Below, piece after piece: positions 1-5,693 of a stretch of 7,024 nt of DNA. Where the stretch lies: assembly GCA_037147235.1 (NCBI GenBank), contig JBAWVO010000329.1, positions 1 through 7,024 of the forward strand. Reading direction: 5' to 3'. Position 1 is the first letter of the stretch, and every line of letters begins with the position of its first letter. Below the pieces are notes generated by a model. The model saw only the letters and a program-made list of their open reading frames with translations, was not told where the DNA came from and did no database searches. The position numbers and the translations under genes are program-made. This stretch comes from JANXQG01 sp037147235. GTDB taxonomy: Bacteria > Planctomycetota > Planctomycetia > Pirellulales > Thermoguttaceae.

Positions 1-122
1 GCTTGCGCTTCGGGCTGGTATGGATTGGGACAATCTCAACCGCGGACAGTATAGTTGCTCATCCTTTGTAGGATTATCGGATGAATGCTCTCTCGGCACA
101 AGGCGGCCGAGTTATATAAATC

Positions 123-423
123 GGCTCTCCGCCGGGTTTGCGGATAATTGTGGTGCGGGCGTCTCGCATGCCAAGATGTTGTGGTTGAACCAGGCAGGCG
201 AGACGCCCGCACCACAAACTTGCGACCTGTACGATTGATTTTGGGCATGCCCATAACTACCGAGGAAAACACCGGTCTACTGTACTCGACACGCTTTTCG
301 GTGACTTCTGCGGGACCGACTGCCAAAACACGGAACCATAAGCTACCAAACGAGTTGCGATTCTAGGTTGGACGAACAGACCAACAAAACCAATCGTACA
401 GGTCGCAAACTTGGCGGAGAGCC
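123..423. mobile_element. MITE-like element with 38-bp TIRs and 8-bp TSD
   Basis: The left terminus starts GGCTCTCCGCCGGGTTTGCG (123-142) and, after a nested insertion, continues at 225-242. The right terminus (386-423) is its reverse complement. With the insertion removed, the arms align without gaps at 35 of 38 positions. The element is flanked by a perfect direct repeat TATAAATC at 115-122 and 424-431, as expected for an 8-bp target-site duplication; a following G makes 9 bp possible. The interior (243-385) has no gene, so it cannot move alone. An end starting GGCTCT, long inverted repeats and an 8-bp duplication fit a derivative of an ISL3-like insertion sequence, but that family assignment is an inference. 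Confidence 0.75.
143..219. mobile_element. Palindromic element nested in the MITE's left terminal repeat
   Basis: Arms at 148-172 and 193-217 are reverse complements at 24 of 25 positions, with a perfect 20-bp outer part starting TTGTGGTGCGGGCG. The 20-bp loop contains a further mini-palindrome TGGTT-G-AACCA (182-192). The right terminal repeat of the host element gives the empty site: it reads straight through where this block sits, so removing 143-224 restores a gapless match. TTGCG occurs on both sides (138-142 and 220-224), consistent with a 5-bp target duplication. The exact ends are uncertain because GATAATT (143-149) also follows the same sequence in the copy at 3676. Transcribed, it would form a very stable hairpin. 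Confidence 0.65.
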
Positions 424-497
424 TATAAATCGAGAACGCCCCTGGTTCAGGTCGTCTGGATCGGGGGGCAGGAGAATTGCAAAGTCTGGTTGAAGCA

Positions 498-570
498 GCC
501 CTGCGTAAAACGGAATTCATTCCTTACCCGAAAAGATGGGCAACGGAATAAATTCCGTTCTACGAAGGGC
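498..570. repeat. Imperfect 26-bp inverted repeat
   Basis: Arms at 498-523 and 545-570 match as reverse complements at 23 of 26 positions. Pairing can continue inward (TTACCC against GGGCAA, with one base slipped), leaving a loop of about 8 bases. GCAGCC occurs just outside or overlapping each end (495-500 and 575-580), but not flush with the arms, so a target duplication is doubtful. Read as protein, both arms give a similar tail of the type ALR(K/R)TEFIP ending at a nearby stop. This could be a small mobile repeat, or the converging 3' remnants of two related genes. Confidence 0.5.
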
Positions 571-598
571 CCTTGCAGCCAACCCACTATCGGTGGGA

Positions 599-627
599 TT
601 GACAAACTGGAGTTCGCGGATCACAAT
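599..627 (+). promoter_or_regulatory. Possible sigma-70-like promoter for the HA-repeat gene
   Basis: A perfect -35 hexamer TTGACA (599-604) is followed after 17 bp by CACAAT (622-627), which matches 4 of 6 bases of the -10 consensus. It would give a leader of roughly 130 nt before the start at 767, including the hairpin at 715-730. The weak -10 and long leader keep this tentative. Confidence 0.25.
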
Positions 628-766
628 TGCTGGCGGCGGCCTACTTCCGACAGGCATGACAGGGGCAAGAACCCCGTGAACAGTTGTGGTAGGAGCAATC
701 GCGGCCGCCAGCACGGACGATATTTCGTCCGATTTCCCTGCTTTGAGGACGTTAAGGGGTGGTGCC

Positions 767-1486
767 ATGGCTAAAAAAGGAACGAAAAAACAGATTGCCG
801 GAACGAAGCAGCAATCAAAACGACTTGGTTTGCCCAGTCACCTGCCTTCATGGGAACGGTGGTTTCAAGAACTAGAATCGTTCACGAAAGAGTACGGCCA
901 CTGCAATGTTCCAAGCAGATACCCGCCAAACCTTGCCCTGGGTAAATGGGTGTCAGGTATCCGATACCGGAAGAAACGAGGAAAACTCAATCAAGAGACA
1001 ATCTGCCGCCTGAACGCCCTGGGCTTCTGTTGGGCGCCACGGGATACCTGGGAACAACATATCCTTGATCTGGAAGCGTTCAAGAAGGAACATGGTCACT
1101 GTAATGTGCCACTTCGGTATCCGCCGAACCCCGCCCTAGGTTCGTGGGTGATCGGCATCCGGCAATGGAAGAAACAAGGCAAACTTGCAAAGGATAAAAT
1201 CCTCATGCTCGACGCCCTCGGCTTTTCTTGGATGATAAAAATGCGAGGCATCCAGGTTCCTTGGAAGCAACGCATCAACGATCTGAAAGCGTTCAAGAAG
1301 AAGCACGGGCATTGCAATGTTTCAAACGAGTACCGGCCAAACCTTTCACTCGGTCAGTGGGTGTCCAACCTGCGGCAACGGAAGAAGCTTGGCACCCTTG
1401 CAGAGGATAAAATTCTTATCCTCGATACCCTCGGGTTCTCTTGGGTGATGTCGGAGATGTCCAACCGGCCGAAGAAGCAACGGTAG
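767..1486 (+). CDS. Stand-alone protein of three tandem helicase-associated (HA) repeats
   Basis: This is a 239-residue soluble protein made almost wholly of three HA-type repeats (Pfam Helicase associated domain): about residues 29-89, 95-155 and 166-226. Each shows the pattern W...L..F....GHCNV...Y.PN..LG.WV...R..KK.G.L......LD.LGF.W, with GHCNV at 44-48, 110-114 and 181-185. A lysine-rich N-terminus (residues 2-19) and basic C-terminus suggest nucleic-acid contact. HA repeats usually follow a helicase core and are thought to bind nucleic acid; no helicase motif is present here, so the partner and role are unknown. ATG 767 is chosen because AAGGGG (754-759) lies at good spacing. An in-frame GTG at 686 would add 27 residues but has no better ribosome site and would translate through a hairpin. 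No signal peptide or membrane segment is seen. The gene stands alone between two gene-free stretches. Confidence 0.85.
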   Translation: MAKKGTKKQIAGTKQQSKRLGLPSHLPSWERWFQELESFTKEYGHCNVPSRYPPNLALGKWVSGIRYRKKRGKLNQETICRLNALGFCWAPRDTWEQHILDLEAFKKEHGHCNVPLRYPPNPALGSWVIGIRQWKKQGKLAKDKILMLDALGFSWMIKMRGIQVPWKQRINDLKAFKKKHGHCNVSNEYRPNLSLGQWVSNLRQRKKLGTLAEDKILILDTLGFSWVMSEMSNRPKKQR

Positions 1487-2046
1487 AGGGCACTCGGTGG
1501 GCGAAAGAAGCTGCGATTCTCCTGGGCATGTCGCCGAATAGCCGGCACTTTCCCATCTTCCCGTACACAAGATTTCCACCATTAGGGGGTGCGACAACAA
1601 GAAGCCCCTTCTCATTGTTGTTTTACATTGCACACACAAGGGGGTGGCTTGGAAAGTTTTATGGAAATCCAATCACAAATGGTTGCTTTTTTTGCAGATA
1701 TCGGTTATGCTGAGTGAGTTGACTTTAGGTTGTGGCCAACGAAGAAAAATCTGCTGAGTTTTGCTGTACTGGAAAGTCTTCTCACATGTTGAATTTCATC
1801 TTGTTTTCGTACGTCGAGCCAGATCTATTGATGACGGGTGCTGCCGTCTCCGCTGTACTCTGCGGTATCGTCCTTATGGGCGGCCGTTTAGTGATCGGTC
1901 GCCCGTTGCGCGTGCTTTCAAATCTTTACAAACGCAGACTGCATCGTGAACCTGCTACCTACGCGAGAATTCCCGGCGCCGGTCATGGGCAGGAGCAAGA
2001 TTTCCGTAGCGTTCGGCACCCATCACAGCGCGTTGCCTAAAGCCTA
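1487..2046. other. Gene-free stretch between the HA-repeat and TraB/GumN genes
   Basis: About 560 bp with no convincing coding sequence. It holds a possible terminator near 1594, a T-run at about 1687-1693, and a hairpin with 9-bp arms GGGCGGCCG/CGGTCGCCC (1878-1886 and 1896-1904, 8 of 9 paired, 9-base loop). The sequence is more AT-rich up to about 1830 than after it. A 102-codon frame starting at GTG 1732 contains a hydrophobic patch, but it lacks a ribosome site and any familiar motif. A decayed gene cannot be excluded. Confidence 0.5.
1594..1624 (+). terminator. Weak candidate intrinsic terminator after the HA-repeat gene
   Basis: An AGAAG/CTTCT stem with a CCC loop is extended, after a 3-base bulge, by ACAACA pairing with TGTTGT. 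It runs into TTTT at 1621-1624. It lies about 110 bp past the HA-repeat stop codon. The tight loop, bulge and short T-run make it only a modest candidate. Confidence 0.25.
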
Positions 2047-2967
2047 TCACTTCATATCCCAAGCCTGGAGCCATTGGGTCCGGTTCGGCTTGAGTGAGAA
2101 GTCGGCGTGGAGACGTTTTTCCATGTCGGCCATGTGTCCGCCGCCGTAGAAGATGGCGACTTTTTTCTTGCCGGCGGCAATCTGGGTCTTTAAGACTTCA
2201 AGTGCCCGCTTATTGCGCTCGCCGATGAGCGTGGAACCTTTCGGCCCTTCCAAGACGGCCATCATCCCTTCCACCTCCTGGAATTGATCGGCCATGGCCC
2301 TTTTCAAGGCCAGCGAACGGTTCTTGTCGAACATGGCCATCAGCAACTGCATCTCGCCGCCGTCACCGCCTTGGACCTGCTTGGCCAAGGCATAAGCGAG
2401 CAAGCGGGTGAAGATGTCGCCGAAGCCTTCCTGGCGATCTCGCATCGACTTCACAAACTGCTCCGGAGAGAGGTCGGCGTGGATTAGGTTCTTTCGCGTG
2501 TAATCGACCTGTTCGAGTTGGAACTCAAGTTTCAGCAGATCCTTCATTCCAAGTTGCATGGCGGAAAGCACATTGCCGGCCCCCTTCTCTTTGCGGCCGC
2601 CCTTCGGAATTCGCGTCCCTTCAGGGGCGACCAGCTCGTAGAGTACGGCATCGTATCCGGCAAAACGCTTATTCAACTCCTGATAGTAGCCCTTGTCGGC
2701 AATATGGACGGCGGCGACCAGATCGACTTGGACATTCGCCGCGTCGGGAGTGGCAGGGCCAAAACTTACAATGGCCGTCTCCAAGCCAATCGTCCGATCC
2801 TGGGCGTCGCGAACAACCCGCAGGTACTTGGCGGACGCCGGATTTTCTGCCGGCTTGGCGACAACTTCCGCACCCCACGCGACATTTGCCGTAAGGGTTA
2901 GTCCAAAAACAGCCAACAGGAGGCAAAGGCGTCGCCGGAAGTATTGTAGGGAATTGTAAAAATTCAT
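2047..2967 (-). CDS. Secreted TraB/GumN (TIKI-like) family protein
   Basis: This 306-residue protein has a Sec-type signal peptide: RRR at 11-13, a hydrophobic core at about 14-27, and likely cleavage near residues 32-33 (AWG/A). The mature part shows the TraB/PrgY/GumN fold signature: a conserved-histidine strand DLVAAVHIAD (H88), the acidic element YELVAPEG (E111), a late RN pair (R251-N252 in GERNKRAL), and a C-terminal glycine-histidine motif FYGGGHMADM (H278). Members of this superfamily include the metalloprotease Tiki and pheromone-shutdown proteins. These residues are the expected metal or active-site positions, so a periplasmic hydrolase is plausible, but the substrate is unknown. 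The start ATG at 2967 has AAGGAA at 8-nt spacing. It lies 101 bp downstream of the FKBP gene on the same strand and may share its transcript, although the gap holds a degenerate repeat that could attenuate or process the mRNA. Confidence 0.8.
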   Translation of the reverse strand: MNFYNSLQYFRRRLCLLLAVFGLTLTANVAWGAEVVAKPAENPASAKYLRVVRDAQDRTIGLETAIVSFGPATPDAANVQVDLVAAVHIADKGYYQELNKRFAGYDAVLYELVAPEGTRIPKGGRKEKGAGNVLSAMQLGMKDLLKLEFQLEQVDYTRKNLIHADLSPEQFVKSMRDRQEGFGDIFTRLLAYALAKQVQGGDGGEMQLLMAMFDKNRSLALKRAMADQFQEVEGMMAVLEGPKGSTLIGERNKRALEVLKTQIAAGKKKVAIFYGGGHMADMEKRLHADFSLKPNRTQWLQAWDMK

Positions 2968-2995
2968 GGCTCGGTTCCTTGGGGCTTTCCACTAA

Positions 2996-3043
2996 CTGCC
3001 CATCCCCCTGCGGGAGAGAGGTATTGGGTGAGGGCTTCCCATA
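2996..3043. repeat. Degenerate REP-like GC-rich intergenic repeat
   Basis: On the minus strand this reads GCCCTCACCCAATACCTC followed by TCTCCCGCAGGGGGATGGGC. It resembles the widespread intergenic repeat of the type CCCTCACCC...CCTCTCCC-GCAGGG-GGAGAGG, recalled from bacterial genomes in general. The stem here (CTCTCCCGCAGGGGGATG) is imperfect, so it appears decayed. It sits in the only gap between the two minus-strand genes. Confidence 0.4.
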
Positions 3044-3068
3044 TAGGTAGAATTGAGCTTCCGATGAA

Positions 3069-3551
3069 CTACTCGATCTTCAACAGCTCCACCAGGAAGT
3101 GGAGCGATGCACCGCCGGGAATCGTCCCTGGAATACCGTCATCACCGTAGCCCAGAGCGGAAGGGATTTCCAATTCGATCATGCCTCCCTCGTTCACTAA
3201 TTGCATTCCTTCGGTCCAACCTTTGATCACTCGATTCAGCGGGAATGAGATCGGACTTTTGCGATCGTAGGAGCTATCGAAGACCTTGCCGCCGTCGAGC
3301 CACCCATGGTAGTGTACCTTCACCTTGTTCGTTGCCTTAGGCATCTGCCCCTTGCCCGCTCGAAGTATTCGATAACGCAGACCTGATGCGGTTTGCGTGA
3401 ACTGCTTCGGAGCATCTTTGGCAATCTCGCCGGAGCCAGCCGGAAGAGCGGGAAATGCAACATCTTTGGATTGAGCGCGGCTCAAGTTCACCTCCAGAAG
3501 TAATAGTAGCGTGGCACAACACAATACTCGACACCAAGCGGTCGTGGACAT
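3069..3551 (-). CDS. Secreted FKBP-type peptidyl-prolyl cis-trans isomerase
   Basis: A 160-residue protein with an N-terminal signal peptide (hydrophobic stretch about 9-19, likely cleavage after SRA at 24-26), a linker, and one complete FKBP domain (about 55-160). The family core is intact: VHYHGWLDGGKVFDSSYDR (78-96), VIKGWTEGM (108-116), LGYGDDGIPGTIPGGASLHF (133-152) and the closing VELLKIE. By alignment with human FKBP12, the pocket residues correspond to Y81, F91, D92, V108, I109, W112, Y135 and F152, so catalysis of proline isomerisation during folding of exported proteins is expected. The start ATG at 3551 is set by a perfect AGGAGG at 5-nt spacing (3557-3562). No lipobox cysteine is placed to make it a lipoprotein. 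It is the first gene of a possible two-gene unit with the TraB/GumN gene. Confidence 0.92.
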   Translation of the reverse strand: MSTTAWCRVLCCATLLLLLEVNLSRAQSKDVAFPALPAGSGEIAKDAPKQFTQTASGLRYRILRAGKGQMPKATNKVKVHYHGWLDGGKVFDSSYDRKSPISFPLNRVIKGWTEGMQLVNEGGMIELEIPSALGYGDDGIPGTIPGGASLHFLVELLKIE

Positions 3552-3573
3552 AAAAACCTCCTCGCGAATAGAC

Positions 3574-3604
3574 TCTAAACTCAGCCGACAGTCGGCCGGG
3601 TCAA
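3574..3604 (-). promoter_or_regulatory. Candidate promoter with operator-like palindrome for the FKBP gene
   Basis: On the minus strand, TTGACC (3599-3604) and TTTAGA (3574-3579) are separated by 19 bp. That spacer holds the perfect dyad GCCGAC-T-GTCGGC (3584-3596), almost centred. An over-long spacer with a centred dyad is the arrangement used by MerR-type regulators, but the -10 matches only 3 of 6 bases and no MerR gene is in the window. The dyad itself is certain; its role is inferred. Confidence 0.35.
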
Positions 3605-3675
3605 CGGATACGCGTATATTCTGATAGAAATCGATACCTAACGCAATACCTTTCCGACCGCAAACAAAGATAACG

Positions 3676-3846
3676 GGCTCTCCGCCGGGTTTGCGGATAA
3701 TTCCCGCAGGTTCTTAGGCGGCTTCTCCGCTGAGGGCTCTTCCGGTCCAGGTGCGGAACGCGAATAATTGTATGGGGGCTCGCTTCACTCTCCCACCCTA
3801 CTTCCGCACCTAGAACCGGAAGAGCCCCGCTAAGTCTACCCGGCGG
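3676..3846. repeat. Second copy of the GGCTCTCCGCC repeat, probably a decayed outer element
   Basis: Positions 3676-3702 are identical over 27 bp to 123-149, the left end of the MITE at 123-423. A partial inverted partner, ACCCGGCGG (3838-3846), matches CCGCCGGGT (3682-3690), after which the right end diverges. The 92-bp element at 3735-3826 lies inside, so this is probably an older element interrupted by a younger one. The right boundary is uncertain, and no clean target duplication was found for the outer copy. Beyond these repeats the 3552-3976 intergenic region holds nothing recognisable apart from the FKBP promoter candidate. Confidence 0.5.
3735..3826. mobile_element. 92-bp ISL3-like MITE with 8-bp target duplication
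   Basis: The ends start GGCTCTTCCGGT at both termini (left on the plus strand, right on the minus strand). The arms (3735-3758 and 3802-3826) pair along their whole length, apart from a one-base length difference and a substitution near CC/TCT before AGGTGCGGAA. Immediately outside lie CCGCTGAG (3727-3734) and CCGCTAAG (3827-3834), identical at 7 of 8 positions. Long near-identical ends beginning GG(C/G)TCTT and an 8-bp duplication match what I recall of ISL3-family insertion sequences. With only about 43 bp between the arms, it codes for nothing and would need a transposase from elsewhere. Confidence 0.7.
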
Positions 3847-3976
3847 CCGGCTTTCGCGATAAGATTGGGAGCATTGCCACGGATCAAAATGCCTGTCAAT
3901 TGGCGAGGTACCCTGGCCGTTATGGTTCTGCGCGAGCATCGCCTAGCCAGTAAAATCTCTTATGGAAAGACACGTT

Positions 3977-4969
3977 ATGAGAAACTTCGTGATTGGTTGC
4001 GTGTTGCTTCTCGCGATGGCGGGGCCTGCTTTGAGCGAGACGAAAGGGCCGCCGAAAGGGCTGGCGATGGACTTGGGCGGCGGGGTGAAGTTGAAGCTGA
4101 CGCTCATTCCGGCGGGTGAGTTCAAGATGGGGAGCGGTGAGTCGGCGGAGGCCACGGCTGCCTTTTTCAACAAGACCTACGGCAAGGATTTTCTGAAAGC
4201 TGACTTTTTCAAGGACGAGCACCCGCAGCACCGGGTTCGGATCACGAAGCCGTTTTACCTGGGAACCTACCACGTCACGCGGGGCCAGTTCCGGCAGTTT
4301 GTCACCGACACGGGGTACAAGACGGACGCGGAGAAGGGATTCGGATTCAAGGGGGCGTTTGGGTGGAATCCTGACACGAAGGCGTTCGACCTCAACGAAA
4401 AGTATTCGTGGCGGAACGCGGGTTTCGAGCAGACCGACGAGCACCCGGTGGTGAACGTGAGTTGGAACGACGCGGAGGCATTCTGCAAGTGGCTGAGCAA
4501 GAAGGAGAGCAAAACCTACCGACTGCCCACGGAGGCCGAGTGGGAATACGCCTGCCGTGCGGGAACGACCACGCGGTATTTCAGCGGCGATGATCCCGAG
4601 ACGCTGGCTAAGGTCGGCAACGTGGCTGACGCGACGGCGAAGGCGAAGTTCCCGGACTGGACGTGGACGATCAAAGCCAGCGACGGCTACGTGTTTACGT
4701 CGCCGGTAGGTTCATTCCAACCGAATGCCTTCGGTTTATACGACATGCATGGCAATGCCTGGCAGTGGTGCGCGGATTGGTACGGCGAGGAGTATTATGC
4801 CGCATCCCCCGCAAGCGACCCAAACGGCCCAGGCTCCGGCGATAGCCGTGTCCTTCGTGGCGGTTCCTGGGACTTCTGGCCGAACTTCGCCCGTTCCGCC
4901 GCTCGCTTCGGGATCACGCCGGGCGACCGGTTCTACCTCACGGGTTTCCGCGTTCTCAGGACTCAGTAA
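3977..4969 (+). CDS. Secreted SUMF1/FGE-like domain protein lacking the FGE cysteine pair
   Basis: This is a 330-residue protein. Residues 1-20 form a signal peptide (MRNFVIGCVLLLAMAGPALS, cleavage likely after ALS), so it should be exported. The rest is one formylglycine-generating-enzyme/sulfatase-modifying-factor domain: LIPAGEFKMGS (43-53), EHPQHRVRITKPFYLGTYHV (81-100), HPVVNVSWNDAEAFCKWL (156-173), YRLPTEAEWEYACRAGT (181-197), NAFGLYDMHGNAWQWCADWY (250-269), RVLRGGSW (291-298) and the end GFRVLRTQ. In true FGE two cysteines follow RGGSW; here F300 and A305 occupy those positions, so copper-dependent formylglycine formation is not expected. A binding or structural role, or another activity, is more likely. 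ATG 3977 is preferred over in-frame ATG 3962 because GGAAAG (3964-3969) is well spaced for it and the signal peptide then starts properly. Codon endings shift from G-rich to C/T-rich after about 4700, hinting at a mosaic origin. Confidence 0.88.
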   Translation: MRNFVIGCVLLLAMAGPALSETKGPPKGLAMDLGGGVKLKLTLIPAGEFKMGSGESAEATAAFFNKTYGKDFLKADFFKDEHPQHRVRITKPFYLGTYHVTRGQFRQFVTDTGYKTDAEKGFGFKGAFGWNPDTKAFDLNEKYSWRNAGFEQTDEHPVVNVSWNDAEAFCKWLSKKESKTYRLPTEAEWEYACRAGTTTRYFSGDDPETLAKVGNVADATAKAKFPDWTWTIKASDGYVFTSPVGSFQPNAFGLYDMHGNAWQWCADWYGEEYYAASPASDPNGPGSGDSRVLRGGSWDFWPNFARSAARFGITPGDRFYLTGFRVLRTQ

Positions 4970-5029
4970 TACTATGGCCTCTGGCAGTGTTACCCTTTGC
5001 GGTTTTACTCTTTTCTCTTTTACCTCTGC

Positions 5030-5056
5030 CGCGCAGCGTCGCGAGATATATTTTTT
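5030..5056 (+). terminator. Weak hairpin plus T-run after the SUMF1-like gene
   Basis: A short CGCG-CAGCGT-CGCG hairpin (5030-5043) is followed after AGATATA by six T residues (5051-5056). The gap between stem and T-run and the 4-bp stem make it a poor intrinsic terminator. A second small hairpin, TGGCT-CAAG-AGCCA (5109-5122 region), lies just past the stop codon of the minus-strand toxin gene but has no T-run. The 4970-5126 gap between these converging genes holds nothing else recognisable. Confidence 0.2.
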
Positions 5057-5126
5057 GGATTTGGCAGGAGCGATCCGGCGACGATGGCACAGACTGCCTG
5101 CAAAGGCATGGCTCAAGAGCCAGTTC

Positions 5127-5450
5127 TTATCCACCTCTTCCAAGATTCAACGCGAAGGCAATGGCATCCGACACCTTGCGCAACTTGGCAGCAGACAAGG
5201 TCGTCACCAATGCACCCAGTCGGCTCTTCGGCACCGTCTGAAGATGATCGCAGTTGACCGCGCAGTCTTGAAGCATTCCATCCTCTTTAGAAAGCCAAAC
5301 CTCGGATGGGATATCGCGAACTGTGCTGGTGATAGGAGCCACCGTAACGTCGCCAAGATACTCCAATATCGCATCTCGGGTTAGGAGCAACACAGGCCGT
5401 TTCTTGTCGGGTGCCGCAAACTTGTACCAGCGAACCTCGCCACGTCTCAT
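5127..5450 (-). CDS. mazF: MazF/PemK-family mRNA interferase toxin
   Basis: A 107-residue protein that matches the MazF/PemK toxin family along its whole length: RRGEVRW (2-8), DKKRPVLLLTRD (15-26), VTVAPITSTVRDIPSEVWL (35-53), EDGMLQDCAVNCDHLQTV (56-73), RLGALVTTLS (77-86) and the closing helix KLRKVSDAIAFALNL. R25 and the S/T residues at 41-43 correspond to positions implicated in RNA cleavage in the family. Known members are endoribonucleases that cut cellular RNA at short sequences and halt growth; the recognition sequence cannot be read from the protein. Its ATG overlaps the antitoxin stop by four bases (ATGA), so translation is probably coupled. The protein appears full-length, with no missing motif. 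The symbol mazF denotes the family. Confidence 0.93.
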   Translation of the reverse strand: MRRGEVRWYKFAAPDKKRPVLLLTRDAILEYLGDVTVAPITSTVRDIPSEVWLSKEDGMLQDCAVNCDHLQTVPKSRLGALVTTLSAAKLRKVSDAIAFALNLGRGG

Positions 5451-5680
5451 TCGTCACCCCATCGCTGCTCGCTTTGCCAAACGTCGAACTCGCCGCTTTC
5501 GACGGGATGCTTCTGGTATCCAAGGCGGTGCTTCTGCTCCAAATCCTTCACGCGATACCGGGCCAAAGCCTCACGGAGCGCATCGCGAGCAAAAGCCGAC
5601 CGCGTTGTCTTCAACCGCCGGGCAAGACGATCGACCGCCACCACCAGATCCTCGTCAAGCGTCATCTGTACAGCCTTCAT
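5447..5680 (-). CDS. Ribbon-helix-helix antitoxin, MazE-like partner of the adjacent toxin
   Basis: A 77-residue protein with an N-terminal ribbon-helix-helix DNA-binding fold: strand KAVQMTLD (2-9), helix at about 10-22, turn with TTRS (25-28), and second helix at about 27-41. An acidic, aromatic tail follows (GYQKHPVESGEFDVWQSEQRW, split here as GYQKHPVESG then EFDVWQSEQRW), typical of segments that wrap the toxin. It should dimerise, neutralise the MazF protein and repress its own promoter. ATG 5680 is the start because GGAGGTGA (5686-5693) sits 5 nt upstream; the longer frame from TTG 5695 would begin inside that ribosome site. It is the first gene of the pair, overlapping the toxin by four bases. 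It is a CopG/RHH type rather than the AbrB-fold MazE of Escherichia coli, a common pairing. Confidence 0.9.
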   Translation of the reverse strand: MKAVQMTLDEDLVVAVDRLARRLKTTRSAFARDALREALARYRVKDLEQKHRLGYQKHPVESGEFDVWQSEQRWGDE

Positions 5681-5693
5681 GATCTTCACCTCC

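Larger units (their letters stand above)
1..766. other. Gene-free, repeat-rich intergenic stretch
   Basis: No reading frame here has both a plausible start and protein-like content. The stretch is dominated by inverted repeats, described separately at 123-423, 143-219 and 498-570. Between 571 and 766 there is a perfect 6-bp hairpin, GGACGA-TATT-TCGTCC, at 715-730, and a small GGGG/CCCC hairpin near 662-675. The hairpin at 715-730 lies in the probable leader of the HA-repeat gene and could form in its mRNA. The first bases (GCTTGCGCTTCGGGCTGGT) resemble a phrase I associate with planctomycete intergenic repeats, but this is an impression from memory. Confidence 0.6.

Noticed and set aside
123..423. 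CRISPR-like reading of the repeats
   Set aside because: The repeats are inverted and nested, not regularly spaced direct repeats, and no cas gene is present.
686..766. 27-residue N-terminal extension of the HA-repeat protein from GTG 686
   Set aside because: ATG 767 has a good ribosome site at 754-759, while the extension lacks one, has no domain content and crosses a hairpin.
517..768. 83-codon minus-strand frame opposite the HA-gene leader
   Set aside because: No ribosome site and no recognisable family; its C-terminal end is explained by the inverted repeat at 498-570. Noted only as a possible remnant.
1732..2040. 102-codon plus-strand frame with a hydrophobic patch
   Set aside because: GTG start without ribosome site, no recognisable motif, and a C-terminal half that reads like random translation; left as gene-free sequence.
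3920..4444. 174-codon minus-strand frame opposite the SUMF1-like gene
   Set aside because: Arginine/proline-rich antisense translation of a high-GC gene, with no motif; the plus-strand gene explains the openness.
3976..4969. Annotation as an active formylglycine-generating enzyme
   Set aside because: Both catalytic cysteines after RGGSW are replaced (F300, A305).
4725..5384. 219-codon plus-strand frame spanning the SUMF1 tail and the toxin gene
   Set aside because: It is out of frame with the SUMF1-like gene and antisense to the well-supported MazF gene; the translation is low-complexity and has no family features.
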